Positions 63,861-64,000 of a DNA stretch of 64,000 bases are shown here, piece after piece. Source of the stretch: an uncultured Chitinophagaceae bacterium (GTDB lineage: Bacteria; Bacteroidota; Bacteroidia; Chitinophagales; Chitinophagaceae). The notes under the pieces are model-generated. The model saw nothing but the letters and a program-made list of their open reading frames with translations. It made no database searches and was not told where the DNA came from. A program made the position numbers and the translations under genes. The number at the start of each line of letters is the position of its first letter. The stretch's first letter is position 1. Location of the stretch: positions 42,604-106,603 of the forward strand of contig CAITVK010000048.1 of the NCBI GenBank assembly GCA_903895845.1, read 5' to 3'.

Positions 63861-64000
63861 GATAATGTCCACTAAAGTGTGTAAATGATTAAAAAATAAT
63901 TTTAGATCTTTCTGGATAAATGATTAAAAACTGACTAGCAATACTAGCCCAATTATGTATTTCCTTAGTCCATACCCTTGAAGCATGTTGTATTGCCAGG
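63861..64000 (-). mobile_element. IS256-family insertion sequence, one end (cut by window edge)
   Basis: The terminus starts GATAATGTCC at 63861, followed by TGTGTAAATG. This resembles the terminal inverted repeat I recall for IS256 (GATAAAGTCC...TGTGTAAAA). Inside it is the last part of a transposase gene read on the minus strand. The other end, the rest of the transposase and the target duplication lie outside the window. Confidence 0.7.
63889..64000 (-). CDS. IS256-family transposase, C-terminal fragment
   Basis: A frame enters from the right edge and stops at TAA (63891-63889). The 36 residues visible are LAIQHASRVWTKEIHNWASI followed by ASQFLIIYPERSKIIF. The pattern LAI...A...W...I.NW..I..QF.I.(Y/F)..R is the usual C-terminus of IS256-type DDE transposases. 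The stop lies 28 bp inside the inferred IS end, as expected. Whether the gene is intact cannot be seen here. Confidence 0.7.
   Translation of the reverse strand, partial: LAIQHASRVWTKEIHNWASIASQFLIIYPERSKIIF

Noticed and set aside
1..64000. tRNA, rRNA or riboswitch genes
   Set aside because: No cloverleaf, rRNA signature or known aptamer consensus was recognised in the gaps on either strand.

Overview
The window looks like part of a polysaccharide utilization locus (PUL) from a T9SS-bearing, AT-rich member of Bacteroidota. Chitinophagaceae or Sphingobacteriales relatives seem most likely, but rank below phylum is inference. The evidence is an adjacent SusC/SusD pair, many signal peptides ending in AQ or SQ, lipoprotein boxes and three type A T9SS C-terminal sorting domains. 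Every gene I can support lies on the minus strand, so transcription runs from high to low coordinates.

Layout in transcription order. At the right edge is the C-terminus of an IS256-type transposase with its terminal repeat (63861-64000), beside a 21-bp tandem array. Next come a 3208-aa T9SS giant (53525-63151), a small PID-CTERM-like protein, an L-rhamnose mutarotase-family protein, a GH29 fucosidase and a second giant of 4435 aa (36992-50299). The second giant carries nine 83-aa Ig-like repeats and a pectin-lyase-like beta-helix. The SusC/SusD/DUF5017-like surface module follows (30929-36678). A long run of secreted enzymes comes after it: heparinase II/III-like lyase, uncharacterised TIM-barrel-like protein, GH3, CE7 esterase, GH78, GH27, GH95, two tandem GH39, GH106, a cytoplasmic arabinose/fucose-type isomerase, a sialate O-acetylesterase-like SGNH esterase, a second GH95 and GH43-CBM6. 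The N-terminus of one more exported protein is cut by the left edge.

Together the genes suggest surface capture and depolymerisation of an acetylated heteropolysaccharide rich in rhamnose and fucose, with alpha-galactose, xylose or arabinose side chains and probably uronic acid. A RG-I/RG-II-like pectin, a plant mucilage or a bacterial exopolysaccharide would fit. No sulfatase is present, which argues against marine sulfated fucans or ulvan. No HTCS, AraC, ECF-sigma or anti-sigma regulator is in the window.

The least expected signal is non-coding. Six of the eight gaps over 300 bp hold a short tandem array. Five arrays have a 21-bp unit and one has a 62-bp unit that may be three ~21-bp subunits. 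The arrays share period, placement and, in most cases, palindromic or hairpin cores, but not sequence. The three largest gaps inside the enzyme cluster (10.7, 18.9 and 23.6 kb) and the gap at 4.3 kb all have one.
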